Notes: generated by a model not told the origin, from the letters alone. DNA of 64,000 nt from JAJVID01 sp050247435 (GCA_050247435.1 JBFWUF010000007.1:108683-172682); one strand, 5' to 3'; counted from the first letter of the stretch, positions 37,811 through 47,512 are shown. Translations and numbers: made by a program.

Positions 37811-39379
37811 ATGGCAGTGCGTTGCGGAATTGATCTTGGAACAACCTATTCAGCAATCTCGTGGTATGACGGTTACAACAACCGCGTGGACACGATTGAT
37901 CTGGAAAGCGCCGATGGCGCGAAAACGATTCGCTCGGTTGTCTACTATCAGGGCGCGAACGATGCGCCAGTGGTGGGCGATACGGCCTGGAACGCGGCGA
38001 GGCATTCTCCCGAACGCGTGATCACCGGCATCAAACGTTCGATGGGCGCGGCGTACAAAACGGCGCCGATTGACGGCGCTGAATACACACCGCAGCAAGT
38101 CTCGGCTGAAATTCTCAAGACGCTGGTCAAAGACGCGCAGACCTTTCTGGGCGAAGAGGTCAAGGACGTGATCATCACCGTCCCGGCCTACTTCGGCGAC
38201 AACGAACGAGCCGCCACCGAAGAGGCCGGACGGATGGCCGGATTGAACGTGCTCGGCCTGTTGCCGGAGCCGCACGCCGCCGCGCTCGCCTACTCGGTCG
38301 AGAAGGTCGCGGACATCACCGACAAATACCTGCTCGTTTACGACCTCGGCGGCGGCACATTCGACGTCACGCTCATTCACGCCAAAACCGAATCGGACGC
38401 CGGCAACGCGCTCAACCTGAAGATCGAAACGCTGTGCAAAGACGGCAACGCCTCGCTCGGCGGATTGGACTGGGATCGCGCGCTGGCCGAGATCGTCGCC
38501 GAAAAGGTCATGCAGTCCGACGGCGTGGACGTGTGGCAAGACCCGAAGAATGAAGCCGTGCTGCTCGACAATTGCGAGAAGGCCAAACGCCACCTGACGC
38601 GCACAAACAGCGTCCCGATTGTCGCCGATCTGGCCAACCATCAAGCCGAAGTGACCGCCGCCGAATTCGAAGATCGCACGCGCGATCTGCTCTTGCAGAC
38701 GCAGATGCTGCTCGAACGCGTGGTCGAGGACGCCGAGCGCCAGCACGGCATCGGCAAGGACAAGATCGAAGTGATGCTAACCGGCGGTTCGAGCAGGATG
38801 CCGATGGTCAAAAGAATGATCGAAGGCGTGATGGGCCGCCCGCCGCTTCAACATCGCAACCTCGACCTGCTGGTGACCATCGGCGCGGCCTATTGGGCGC
38901 GGCTGCTCGAAGAAGGCGCCCCCGTGTACGTTCCCGATCCTGATCCTCCTGATGACGACAAGGGCAAGATGATACCCATGACCGTCGGCGGGTTGACCGA
39001 CACAGCGCTTTACGCTGTCGGCGTCGAGGTGCTTCGCCCGGATGGCCAGGGGAAGGTGGCTCGGTTCAACTCGGTGGTCGTGCCGGCGGGCGCGCGCTAC
39101 GGCGAAGAGTTCGAGAAGGAGTTCCGCACCGCCGAAGACAACATGACCGAGATTCCCGTCGCGCTCCACAAAAGCGATGCAGACACAACCGACATTGACC
39201 AGTGCGAGCCGCTGATGACGTTCACCATCACCGGTCTGCCATCAGGCCGTCCTCGCGGACAGCGCGTGCGGGTGAAGCTGGGGTACGACAGCAGCGGCAT
39301 CATTCGCGGGACGGCGGTGGACGTGGAGACCGATCAGCGGGCTGACATCGTTGTGGATCGGAACAAGACAACGAACTAA
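37811..39379 (+). CDS. Short Hsp70 without helical lid
   Basis: A 522-aa Hsp70. The ATPase domain (1-375) is complete: CGIDLGTTYSAISW, YDLGGGTFDVTL, LTGGSSRMPMV. A diverged substrate-binding beta region (about 395-515) ends the protein with SSGIIRGTAVDVETD; the alpha-helical lid of DnaK is missing. GAGGAG precedes the ATG at 37811; the longer open frame from TTG 37592 overlaps the upstream gene in another frame and is unlikely. Its N-terminus closely matches the other two Hsp70s of the block (GIDLGTTYSAI), so they are probably paralogues. Without a lid it may hold clients only loosely, acting as an ATP-dependent switch. Confidence 0.92.
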   Translation: MAVRCGIDLGTTYSAISWYDGYNNRVDTIDLESADGAKTIRSVVYYQGANDAPVVGDTAWNAARHSPERVITGIKRSMGAAYKTAPIDGAEYTPQQVSAEILKTLVKDAQTFLGEEVKDVIITVPAYFGDNERAATEEAGRMAGLNVLGLLPEPHAAALAYSVEKVADITDKYLLVYDLGGGTFDVTLIHAKTESDAGNALNLKIETLCKDGNASLGGLDWDRALAEIVAEKVMQSDGVDVWQDPKNEAVLLDNCEKAKRHLTRTNSVPIVADLANHQAEVTAAEFEDRTRDLLLQTQMLLERVVEDAERQHGIGKDKIEVMLTGGSSRMPMVKRMIEGVMGRPPLQHRNLDLLVTIGAAYWARLLEEGAPVYVPDPDPPDDDKGKMIPMTVGGLTDTALYAVGVEVLRPDGQGKVARFNSVVVPAGARYGEEFEKEFRTAEDNMTEIPVALHKSDADTTDIDQCEPLMTFTITGLPSGRPRGQRVRVKLGYDSSGIIRGTAVDVETDQRADIVVDRNKTTN

Positions 39380-39440
39380 ATCAGACCGGGCAAGATTGGC
39401 GCAGGCGTCACGAACTTGTCTCATTGGCGTCTACACAATT

Positions 39441-39517
39441 CTTTGCGCCGGTAGCGCAGCGGATATTTCTTTGTGCCGGAGGCACAGCGGATATTAGCCG
39501 GTGGTGGAACCACCGGA
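39441..39517 (+). repeat. Left REP-like inverted repeat
   Basis: Contains three hairpin words: TGCGCCGGTAGCGCA, GTGCCGGAGGCAC, and CCGGTGGTGGAACCACCGG, joined by GCGGATATT spacers. Bases 39469-39517 are an exact inverted copy of the inner part of 40189-40265. Confidence 0.9.
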
Positions 39518-39578
39518 GACGCGCAGATAAATCCCCCGCGCCCCGGATGGGGCGCAGGACAAGATGCGGAGGGAAAAC

Positions 39579-40025
39579 ATGCCATCAACGCATTTGAGCC
39601 TGCATTATCACCTGATCTTCAGCACAAAAGACCGCATGGCGCATATGCACAAGGATTGGCGCGGACGTTTGCACACATACATGGGCGGCATCGTCAATGA
39701 CCTGGGCGGGGCGCCTGAAAAGATCGGCGGCGTTGAGGATCACGTCCATTTGCTGGTCGGCCTGCGCGCAACGCATCGCCTCGCCGATGTGCTCAGAGAG
39801 ATCAAGGCTTCATCCTCGAAATGGGTTCACGAGGAACTCAAAAAACCGCTGTTCGCCTGGCAGGAAGGCTATGGCGCATTCACCGTCAGCGCCTCGCAGA
39901 TAGAGGTGGTGAAAAATTACATCGCCAATCAGGAGGAGCATCATCGGAAAAAGACATTTCAGGAAGAGTACCTGGAGTTCTTGATTCAGTGCGGCGTGGA
40001 GTATGACGAGAAATATCTCTGGTGA
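39579..40025 (+). CDS. REP-associated tyrosine transposase (RAYT, IS200/TnpA family)
   Basis: A 148-aa Y1 single-strand transposase. It begins LSLHYHLIFSTKDR, has the HUH metal motif in VEDHVHLLVG near residue 45, and the nucleophile tyrosine in VVKNYIANQEEHH near 120. It nicks and rejoins single-stranded REP hairpins rather than moving as a classic IS. The ATG at 39579 has GGAGGG upstream; an ATG five codons earlier is less likely. It is flanked by the inverted REP-like repeats. It appears intact. Confidence 0.93.
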   Translation: MPSTHLSLHYHLIFSTKDRMAHMHKDWRGRLHTYMGGIVNDLGGAPEKIGGVEDHVHLLVGLRATHRLADVLREIKASSSKWVHEELKKPLFAWQEGYGAFTVSASQIEVVKNYIANQEEHHRKKTFQEEYLEFLIQCGVEYDEKYLW

Positions 40026-40188
40026 GTTCAGTTCCTGCGCCACATCCGGGGCACGGGAGATTTATCCGCGCGATTCCGATGGTGAAACCACCGGAATCGG
40101 TTGAAAAGACCATCCAGCTCCAGCAGGGGCGATGGATCGAGTTTGGTCTATCGCCCCTGCCGGGGCTGGGAGATTTGGTGGACGCGGT

Positions 40189-40265
40189 TCCGGTGGTTCC
40201 ACCACCGGCTAATATCCGCTGTGCCTCCGGCACAAAGAAATATCCGCTGCGCCTCCGGCACAAAG
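40189..40265 (-). repeat. Right REP-like inverted repeat
   Basis: Inverted counterpart of the left repeat: ACCGG hairpin first, then GTGCCTCCGGCAC, then GCGCCTCCGGCAC. It marks the right end of the RAYT unit, about 100 bases before the next small ORF. Confidence 0.9.
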
Positions 40266-40365
40266 ATTTGCATAGATGCTGATGAGACAAGCTCGTGGCG
40301 TCCGCAGGGCAGCATCGCAATGGTGGATTACCAACAAATAGATTCAATGGAAAGGACGGATTGTC

Positions 40366-40488
40366 ATGGCGAAAAAAGCGTCGGAGCTATCGAGCAGCGA
40401 GAAACGTCAGGTGCTTGAAGCGATCCGCCAACAGATCGGCGACTCTCAATTCAAGGAATTACGTAGCAGGCAACGCAGAATTGAGTGA
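40366..40488 (+). CDS. 40-aa ORF related to the small membrane protein at 20494
   Basis: A very short frame with GGAAAGGAC upstream of its ATG. Its sequence EAIRQQIGDSQFKEL matches the N-terminal helix of the 117-aa membrane protein at 20494 (EQIEQQVGWSQYRKM) at most key positions, but it stops before any membrane segment. It could be a decayed copy, cut down near the RAYT insertion, or a real stand-alone helix. It lies 46 bases before the 1270-aa GTPase gene. Confidence 0.55.
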   Translation: MAKKASELSSSEKRQVLEAIRQQIGDSQFKELRSRQRRIE

Positions 40489-40533
40489 TGCGTCGGTAAG
40501 CATCATTCAGCGCCATCTCTTTGGAGGCTCATC

Positions 40534-43500
40534 ATGCCTAATCAACAAACAAATACGCCCCCGGGCACAGCCGCACCGCCACAACGAACGGCCCTCGAAG
40601 TCATCGAGATGTTCAAGACTCTCGGTCTGCCCGTCTGCGACGACGATCAAGCCATCGAGCAAAAGGCCAGGAGCCAGCGCGACCGTTACCTCAGAGACAA
40701 AAAGAGTCCCGACGCACAGGTGCGCGAACGCGCCGACCGCTGGTTCAAGAACGTCGAGGCTATGCAGAACCGGCGTCCGGAGTTGCTCAGCACGGTCTAC
40801 GAACAATTCACGCGATTGGCCGACACCGCGCTGAAAGGCGCGTTGGGCGGTGGTATGACCTCGCTGAGTCAGGCGTTGGTGGATGATTTGATCCGTATTG
40901 CCTGCGACGATTGTCGGGCTGAGAGCAAGCTCGCCGACCGCTTCGTCGAAGATTACATGCGCGAGCGCGACTTCAAGATCGGCGAGGAAATGGTGCGGCC
41001 AGGTTTGGTCGAAGACCTGACGGCGATGAGCGAGCCGGGCAAGATCGTCCTCAACTGGTCGCTGCCCGCCGCGAAGTGCGACGAAGTGGAAATCGTCCGC
41101 GAGGATGAGGCGCCGGCGGCGAGCAAGAAGCGCGCGGATAAACGCGAGCGAGTTTATCAACATCACGGCACGTCATTCGTTGACACAGGCGTTTTGCCGG
41201 GCGCGTGGTACACCTATCGCGCTTACTCCATTTTTCAAGGCGTCAAGAGCGCCAGCTTCGCCGTGGCGCGCGCGGTCTGCCTGGGCGAACCGCGTCAGGC
41301 CAGAGCCGCGTGGAGCGATGGCAAGATGACTCTCGACTGGGAGCCGCCGCGCGAAGGAGCGCCGGTTCCGGTGATGATCTTCAGGCGGGCGGACAAGGCT
41401 CCGGCGGTGACGATGAGCGCGGGCGGGCCTGAGCCTGCCGACAGCGCGACAGCGCAGGTTTACAGCGGCGGCGGCTCGTCGTGGATTGATCACGATGTGA
41501 CCGAGGGTGTGACATACCATTACCGCGTCATAGCCGATTTCGGCTCAGGGCTTTTCAGCCGTGGCGTTGACGTGCAGGCGACGACGCCCAAAGCGCCGCC
41601 CGCGCCGCCATCATTGAGCGCCGTCTACAAACAGAGCGCTGGAAAAGAGACGGTCGTGCTCGAATGGCGGCCCGCGCCCGGCGGCGCGCCGGTGGATTAC
41701 GTCGTAGTGCGGCGCGAAGGCGACTCGCCAGCGGCGCGCGCGGATGAAGGCGTGGTCATCGAGACGACCAAACAAACACGATGTCTGGACGAAGAGGCCG
41801 TCACTGGCCGCCGTTACACCTACACCGTCTTCGCGCGAGCCGGAGAGCTTTACAGCCGCACGGGAACAGCATCGGCGCCGGTGGATATTCTTGCCGACGT
41901 GTCCGGCCTCGGCGCGAGCGCCGCTGACGGCACGATTGAATTGCGATGGACGACGCCCGCCAACACGAGCGGCGTTGTAGTCCGCCGCAGCCTGAATCCG
42001 CCGCGTGACCTTGCGGACGGCGCGTTGGTTAAACTCACCGGCCCGGATGGCGCGAAAGACGAAGGGCTGCGCAACGGGCAGCTTTACCACTACCTGGTCT
42101 GCTGCGCCTACCGGCCCGACGGCGCGACTGAAGTCTTCTCGCCCGGCGTGCGCGTCGCCGGTGTTCCCGATCAAATGCCCGAACCGGTGACCGAATTCGC
42201 GGGCCGCGCGCAGGGGCAGGAGGTTGTTTGCTCGTGGACGCCATCAGCTTACGGCCAGGTGGTGGTCGTGCGCACGGCCACGCCGATGGAGATGAGCTTC
42301 GGCCAGCGGTTGAGTGCGGACGATCTGGCGGCGATGGAAAAAAGCCTTGCGGGCGAACGCATCGTAACCACGGAGAGCGGACGCGCCGTGGACGCGCGCC
42401 CAGACATCAACAAACCTTTCTACACGGCCTTCACCATCGCTGGCGCGCACGCCGTCGCGGGCGGCCCGTCGGAGCCGGTGGTCGTGTGTCCGGACGTGAC
42501 CGACCTGCGGCTATCGGCCACGAAGGACGGCGTCGTGCTGCGCTGGACGTGGCCGGCGGATTGCAAAGCCGTGCGCGTGGCGCGGCGCGCAAACGATTGG
42601 GCCGAAGGCCCGCACGATCCGCTGGCGACCGGTGTGACGCTCACGAAAGGCGAGTATCTGGCGGCGGGCGAAAAGTTCGTTGATCCGATCAAGGAGAGCC
42701 GCACACGATTTCATTACACGGTCTACGCGCAGGCTTCGGGCGCGCCCGGCCAATTCTTCGCATCGGGCGCGGGAGCCGGTGATGGAAAAGGATGCCGCGA
42801 TGTCATCCAGTGGGAGTCGTGGATGACCCTGCGTTACCAGCTTGCGCCCGGCGAAGGCTCGCGCAAGGGCAAGGAGATGCGCCTGACCTGGAGCGTGGAG
42901 AATCCTTTTGAGAATTGCGCCGGATTTGCGTTGGTGGCTGGTCAAAGCGCCGTGCCGTCCTCGCTCGACGAAGGCGTTGAACTCTTCCGCTGGAAGCCGG
43001 GCGAAGGCTCAATCGCGGGCGAGCATGAAGCCTGGGTCAGTCTGGCGCCGATCCATCAGCGGCGATGGGCGCGTTTCCACTGCAAATTGATGATGATTGA
43101 TCCGGCGCAGCGTCATTCGACGCTGATCATTCATCCGAACACCTGCCTGCCGGTCTCGGAAACCGGCGTGGTCGAAGCGAACAAGCTCAGTTCGAAGGTG
43201 CGCGTCTATCGCGCCGGAGTGCCTAAAGAGATCATCTGCCCACGATGCTTCAATCAGTTTCCGGTGGGCGAGATGCTCTTCACTTTTTACCGCGAAGGCG
43301 CCGGATCGAGCGGCGGAGGCGATGAATCGAGGCCCGGACATTACACCTGGATTGACCGGATGCGCGGCCGTCCGCCGCAACCGCCAACCAACGCGCAGGG
43401 GCAACGGCTCACACGCAAGCTCTGCCCGCGTTGCGAGCAGGAGTTGCCGGTGACGGCGGGCGCGCAAGAGAGCCTGGTCATCGGCATGATCGGAGCAAAA

Positions 43501-44346
43501 TTCAGCGGCAAGAGCCATTACGTCGCTTCACTGATCAAACAGTTGCAGGAGCGCGTCTGCGCCGACATGCAGGCGGCGCTCATTCCGATGAACGAGGAGA
43601 CCCTGGATCGCTATCAGCAGGAATTTTATAACCCGCTTTTCAAGAACGGCCTTGAATTACCAGCGACCGCGGGCGCGCCGCCGCCGTTGATCTACGACCT
43701 CACGCTCGATGGCCGGTTGTGGGGCGAAGAGCGCAACCGCGCCATCACGCTCGCCCTCTACGACACCGCCGGCGAGAACTTCGATAAAGCGGACAAGGTA
43801 CAGCAGATGGTGGAATACCTCCGCCACGCTTCGGGCATCATCTTCCTGGTTGACCCGCTGCAAGTGCCGGCGGTTCGCGAAGCCATACCTCCGAGCATAG
43901 CCTTGCCCAATCAGGATCAGGCGGCGGCGCCTAAAGACGCCATCAGCCGCGTGATCGTGGAACTGGAAAAAGGGCGGGTCGTGACCGAAGCGGCTCCACT
44001 GCCAACACCGGTCGCCGTTGCGCTCACCAAATGTGACGTGTTGCGCGACCAGGAGCTGATAGCGACCAACCGATTGTGGAGCACCGAGGCGCGCCACGTT
44101 GGATACTTCGACCAACATCTCAACGAAGATACGACGGGAATGATGGGCGAATACGTGCAGCGATGGAGTCCGGAGGTTTACAGCATCGTCAGACAGCGGT
44201 TTTCGCGCCACGCTTTCTTCGGCGTCTCGGCGACGGGCTGCTCTTCGGATAAACAAACGCGGCGTTACAAATATATCTCACCGTGGCGCGTCGAAGACCC
44301 GCTGCTTTGGCTGCTCGCGGAATTGGGAGTCATTCCGGTGCGATAG
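40534..44346 (+). CDS. FN3-like array, zinc ribbons and TRAFAC-type GTPase
   Basis: A 1270-aa soluble protein. Residues about 18-100 are helical (ALEVIEMFKTLGLPV start) and could be a degenerate J-like module. From about 160 to 780 come roughly six fibronectin-III-like repeats with the W-x-x-P, Y-x-Y-x-V pattern (for example GKIVLNWSLP with WYTYRAYS). Two CxxC zinc-ribbon halves (CPRCFNQF near 900 and CPRCEQEL) precede a GTPase: G1 987-994 (GAKFSGKS), G3 Asp1077 in LYDTAGE, G4 Thr1165-Lys-Cys-Asp1168. This fits the double-GTPase type encoded beside GAP1 proteins. AGG-type site upstream. Probably a nucleotide-controlled switch of the system. Confidence 0.88.
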   Translation: MPNQQTNTPPGTAAPPQRTALEVIEMFKTLGLPVCDDDQAIEQKARSQRDRYLRDKKSPDAQVRERADRWFKNVEAMQNRRPELLSTVYEQFTRLADTALKGALGGGMTSLSQALVDDLIRIACDDCRAESKLADRFVEDYMRERDFKIGEEMVRPGLVEDLTAMSEPGKIVLNWSLPAAKCDEVEIVREDEAPAASKKRADKRERVYQHHGTSFVDTGVLPGAWYTYRAYSIFQGVKSASFAVARAVCLGEPRQARAAWSDGKMTLDWEPPREGAPVPVMIFRRADKAPAVTMSAGGPEPADSATAQVYSGGGSSWIDHDVTEGVTYHYRVIADFGSGLFSRGVDVQATTPKAPPAPPSLSAVYKQSAGKETVVLEWRPAPGGAPVDYVVVRREGDSPAARADEGVVIETTKQTRCLDEEAVTGRRYTYTVFARAGELYSRTGTASAPVDILADVSGLGASAADGTIELRWTTPANTSGVVVRRSLNPPRDLADGALVKLTGPDGAKDEGLRNGQLYHYLVCCAYRPDGATEVFSPGVRVAGVPDQMPEPVTEFAGRAQGQEVVCSWTPSAYGQVVVVRTATPMEMSFGQRLSADDLAAMEKSLAGERIVTTESGRAVDARPDINKPFYTAFTIAGAHAVAGGPSEPVVVCPDVTDLRLSATKDGVVLRWTWPADCKAVRVARRANDWAEGPHDPLATGVTLTKGEYLAAGEKFVDPIKESRTRFHYTVYAQASGAPGQFFASGAGAGDGKGCRDVIQWESWMTLRYQLAPGEGSRKGKEMRLTWSVENPFENCAGFALVAGQSAVPSSLDEGVELFRWKPGEGSIAGEHEAWVSLAPIHQRRWARFHCKLMMIDPAQRHSTLIIHPNTCLPVSETGVVEANKLSSKVRVYRAGVPKEIICPRCFNQFPVGEMLFTFYREGAGSSGGGDESRPGHYTWIDRMRGRPPQPPTNAQGQRLTRKLCPRCEQELPVTAGAQESLVIGMIGAKFSGKSHYVASLIKQLQERVCADMQAALIPMNEETLDRYQQEFYNPLFKNGLELPATAGAPPPLIYDLTLDGRLWGEERNRAITLALYDTAGENFDKADKVQQMVEYLRHASGIIFLVDPLQVPAVREAIPPSIALPNQDQAAAPKDAISRVIVELEKGRVVTEAAPLPTPVAVALTKCDVLRDQELIATNRLWSTEARHVGYFDQHLNEDTTGMMGEYVQRWSPEVYSIVRQRFSRHAFFGVSATGCSSDKQTRRYKYISPWRVEDPLLWLLAELGVIPVR

Positions 44347-44396
44347 CCAGCCTCGTCTTTAAATTCTGAAACACACCCGATGAAAAGGAGAGTGTT

Positions 44397-47300
44397 ATGC
44401 CAGTAGAACAATTGATCTACACCGACCGGCCACGCGGCAAAGGGTTTGATCCGGCCTGCGCCGGCTATCAAATCAAGGCTTGCTCCGCAGGGCTGAGCGC
44501 CGAAGCCCGCGGCCAGCTCAACAGCATCTGCATGCATTACGGTGACGCCGTTTACACGCACGCGCCGCGCGCCGCCAAAGACCGCGAGACGGAATGGCGC
44601 ACGCGCGCCGAGAGCCTGGATTCGATGCCGAGAGAAGTTCTGGGCGAGTTCCCCACGATCTGGAGCTACGACCGGCTGGCTGACGGCAATTACGCATTGA
44701 CCCAGGTGAGTTATGTCGGAATCACGCACGACGGGCGCTTCGGCAATTTCCTGGCGCACGCGCTGGTCTTCCCTCCCGAGACGTTGGCTGGCCATAACTT
44801 CAATCCGCTCTCGCTCGCTCGCGCGAAGGTTTTCAAAACCAGCGACACGAGTGATGAAACATCGCTTCCGGCGCTTGGCGATCTGGGGCGCGGAGATGAA
44901 AAGACGGAGGCCTGCCGGATTTTGCGCCGCCAGCCTTTTAACGAGCGTCTGGCGCCGATGGTGGCGACGCTCACAAATGCGACTCCCGCGTCGCGTCCTG
45001 TTGTCGTCTGCATCAACGATTGGAAGCTGGCGCAGCAACTGGTTGAAGGCTTGCTCAACCTGCTACCCCCTTCGGCGCGCCGCCTCACGACTTTCTGCAC
45101 TTACGAGAGCGACCGCAAATACCTTGTGCCGACAGCCACTGGCGCGCGTCCGGCCGACGTGGTCGCCTCGCATCATCTGATCGTGCTTTGCGGCGATGAG
45201 GGGAAGCGATTCGACCTGCGGCCCGACGAATATCGCGCGACCTTCACCATCTTCAACTTCGCTGAAAATCAATTCAGCGACGCGGGCGAAATCTCGCGTT
45301 ACGCCCAATTCGCAGCCGACTGCGCGAGCGACGACAAAAAACTCGATCAGTTGAAGTATCTGCACGAATTGATTGAAGAGTTGGGGCACGGACGGAACGA
45401 GCAGGCGTGGAGCGCGCTTGCGCCCGTCGCTGAATTGAACAATGAGAAACTCGAACTCAATGCGCTCACTGAAGCCGCGCGCGCTTTGGCCGACGCCGCT
45501 CAAGAGCCGCGACAAGTCGAAGTCGCGTGGCGGCGATTGCGCCCGCACGTCCAACTATTGGCGCAGGTCAACGAGTGGGCGGTTTTGACTACACTCACAT
45601 CATCCCTGGCCGCATTGTCGGATCGCTCGGACGTTTTTCTGAACGAACTTTTTACGCTCGCTCAGCAAGCGTTCACAGCCGGTCGCGGGCGCCTGGCCGA
45701 CGCGTTGTTGAAAGCCGGTGGCAAGTCGCGCGACAGCCTCTTGCTTGCGCTGCTTGGCGAAGTGATGAAGCAGCCGCATCGGCCTTTCCAAAATTCATTG
45801 ACCGCCGAGGATCGCGAGCGGATGAGGGATTTGCTGGTTGACGGTTTGCGCCTCGCCGATCAGGCGCCGGCTGAAACCGCGCCGCCCATCGAGCCATTGC
45901 TCCTCTTTGTCTTTCGCCAGGCGAAAGAATTGGGTTGCGCGGCTGAAGCGTGGAACGTCTTAGGCGGGCCGATGGTCAAGGCAAAGCTCGGCGGCGAGAT
46001 GAACGCGGAGCGGCAGAAATTGGCGCAAGAGTTGGCCGCGTGTCTGACCGCCGATCAATCGCCCGACGCCAACGCCTGGCTCAACCTGCAATTGCTGAAG
46101 GCCGCGAAGCCCGCAGGTCAGGCGCTGGTTAATAAACTGGTGGAGATCGCGCGGGCTGGCGCGCAATGCGCGGACGCCGCTGGTTTAACCGGCGAGGTCA
46201 TCGAGATCGCCAAGTCCGGCATGGAACAGCCGCGCCAACTAGCCCTCGCTTTCGCTCACCTGGAAATCTCGACTCGAGGCACGCCGTCGGAAGAGAAGTT
46301 CGCCGCGGCCTATTCCGAACAGCGAGCGCTGATCGAAGAAGAGCAGGAGGTCAACAAGTTGCGCGGACAACTCGCCGACGCGCGCGCGACGCCGGTTCTG
46401 CTTCGCGAGTTGACCAGTGACGTCGTCCCGTGGAACGAGGAGAGTCCGAATAAGTTCAAGTCGTGGCTGAATGGAATCAACAACTCGAAGGAGCGCTCTC
46501 ACGTGATTGATGGCGCGCGGTCGTGCGTGGCCCAATGGATGCGACAGCCAAACCAGGCCAGTCAATACCTGCCTCTGGCCGAGGCTCTCTGGCCGAAGCA
46601 GCAGGAAAAGACGGGCGGCGACAACGGGCTGGCCGAATTGGCCGGGGCGATCATCGGCGCGTTGCCGCTTGAGCCGCTCGACGATCAGTGGGCCGTGAAG
46701 TTGAAGCAGCTTCCCGACAAGACCTCGCCGCAGGCTAAGACTCGGCTGCGATTGCTCAGCTTTCTGCGCAGGGTCGACACGGAAGCGGACAAGCGCGATT
46801 GGTCGTTGACGAAGTTTCCATACAAAGATCAGGAGTGGCGCGCGGTCGCGGCCTTGCCACCCAACGAGCGCGACCACATCGCGCAATGGTGCTTGAATAC
46901 TTTCCGGCAGTGCGGCGTGAGCAAACCGGAGGAAGCCGATGCCCTGATCCATTTCTTCCTCAATCTCGGTTACAAGTCTATTGATGGTCTGGCCGAGGTG
47001 GTCGCCGACACGGTCGAGCAGTTGCTCGAAGGCCGCGATCCGGTAACCTGCGTGCAGGCCGCAATGGCTTTTGCTCACAACGGACTGGATGGCGCATCGC
47101 AGCTCACGGAGTGGGGGATGATCCTCAAAGCCATCCTCGACCGCTTCGACAAAAATACCTACAAGCTCTTCGACGCGCATCTGGAACACCGATTCGGCTG
47201 GCGCGACCAAAAACCTGAAAAGAGTGTCCTGGAGCTTCGCAAGGCTGCCGGATTGCCCGCGCCCAAATCCTCGACGCCGCCCGCGCCCGCCAAGGATCAG

Positions 47301-47411
47301 GACAAAAGCGCCGCGCCCGAATCATCGGCGAAAGCGAGAGTCGGCAATGTCTTTAAACGCATCTTTCGGAGCGGCTCCGGCGATCCACCCAAATCGGGCG
47401 AGCGCGGCTAA
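44397..47411 (+). CDS. GAP1-like GTPase-associated protein
   Basis: A 1004-aa soluble protein 50 bases after the GTPase gene, with AAAAGGAG upstream. The N-terminal 260 residues match the GTPase-associated protein 1 pattern: an opening LIYTDRPRGKGFDP, a YALTQVSYVGITHDGRFGNFLAHALVF block near 100-125, and a later VVCINDWKLAQQLVEGLLNLLPPSARRLTTF-type region near 200. The remaining 700 residues are helical, with a low-complexity Pro/Ala tail. GAP1 proteins occur between two GTPases in predicted conflict systems, exactly as here; they are thought to control the GTPases. No catalysis proven. Confidence 0.82.
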   Translation: MPVEQLIYTDRPRGKGFDPACAGYQIKACSAGLSAEARGQLNSICMHYGDAVYTHAPRAAKDRETEWRTRAESLDSMPREVLGEFPTIWSYDRLADGNYALTQVSYVGITHDGRFGNFLAHALVFPPETLAGHNFNPLSLARAKVFKTSDTSDETSLPALGDLGRGDEKTEACRILRRQPFNERLAPMVATLTNATPASRPVVVCINDWKLAQQLVEGLLNLLPPSARRLTTFCTYESDRKYLVPTATGARPADVVASHHLIVLCGDEGKRFDLRPDEYRATFTIFNFAENQFSDAGEISRYAQFAADCASDDKKLDQLKYLHELIEELGHGRNEQAWSALAPVAELNNEKLELNALTEAARALADAAQEPRQVEVAWRRLRPHVQLLAQVNEWAVLTTLTSSLAALSDRSDVFLNELFTLAQQAFTAGRGRLADALLKAGGKSRDSLLLALLGEVMKQPHRPFQNSLTAEDRERMRDLLVDGLRLADQAPAETAPPIEPLLLFVFRQAKELGCAAEAWNVLGGPMVKAKLGGEMNAERQKLAQELAACLTADQSPDANAWLNLQLLKAAKPAGQALVNKLVEIARAGAQCADAAGLTGEVIEIAKSGMEQPRQLALAFAHLEISTRGTPSEEKFAAAYSEQRALIEEEQEVNKLRGQLADARATPVLLRELTSDVVPWNEESPNKFKSWLNGINNSKERSHVIDGARSCVAQWMRQPNQASQYLPLAEALWPKQQEKTGGDNGLAELAGAIIGALPLEPLDDQWAVKLKQLPDKTSPQAKTRLRLLSFLRRVDTEADKRDWSLTKFPYKDQEWRAVAALPPNERDHIAQWCLNTFRQCGVSKPEEADALIHFFLNLGYKSIDGLAEVVADTVEQLLEGRDPVTCVQAAMAFAHNGLDGASQLTEWGMILKAILDRFDKNTYKLFDAHLEHRFGWRDQKPEKSVLELRKAAGLPAPKSSTPPAPAKDQDKSAAPESSAKARVGNVFKRIFRSGSGDPPKSGERG

Positions 47412-47512
47412 GGGCGCTGATTCGCATTGCGGCTCAAGTAACGAGTGAAAGAAATGGCCGCCCAGCCGTCTTCCCGGGTGTTTGAATCTTCAGCAAATGG
47501 AGGGCTTCAGTT

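Larger units (their letters stand above)
39441..40265 (+). mobile_element. REP-bounded RAYT (IS200-like) element
   Basis: An 825-base unit inserted between the third Hsp70 gene and the GTPase module. Its ends are 77-base inverted repeats made of REP-like hairpins. A second, imperfect inverted pair (about 39520-39558 with 40036-40075, TTTATC and CCCCGGAT words) lies closer to the transposase gene. Between 40076 and 40188 are two more hairpins (GATTCCG with CGGAATC, and AGGGGCGAT with ATCGCCCCT). Such units are spread by the tyrosine transposase they enclose. Confidence 0.85.

Noticed and set aside
39441..40265. A CRISPR array made of the repeated hairpin words
   Set aside because: The units are inverted, few, and flank a RAYT transposase; there are no regular spacers or cas genes.
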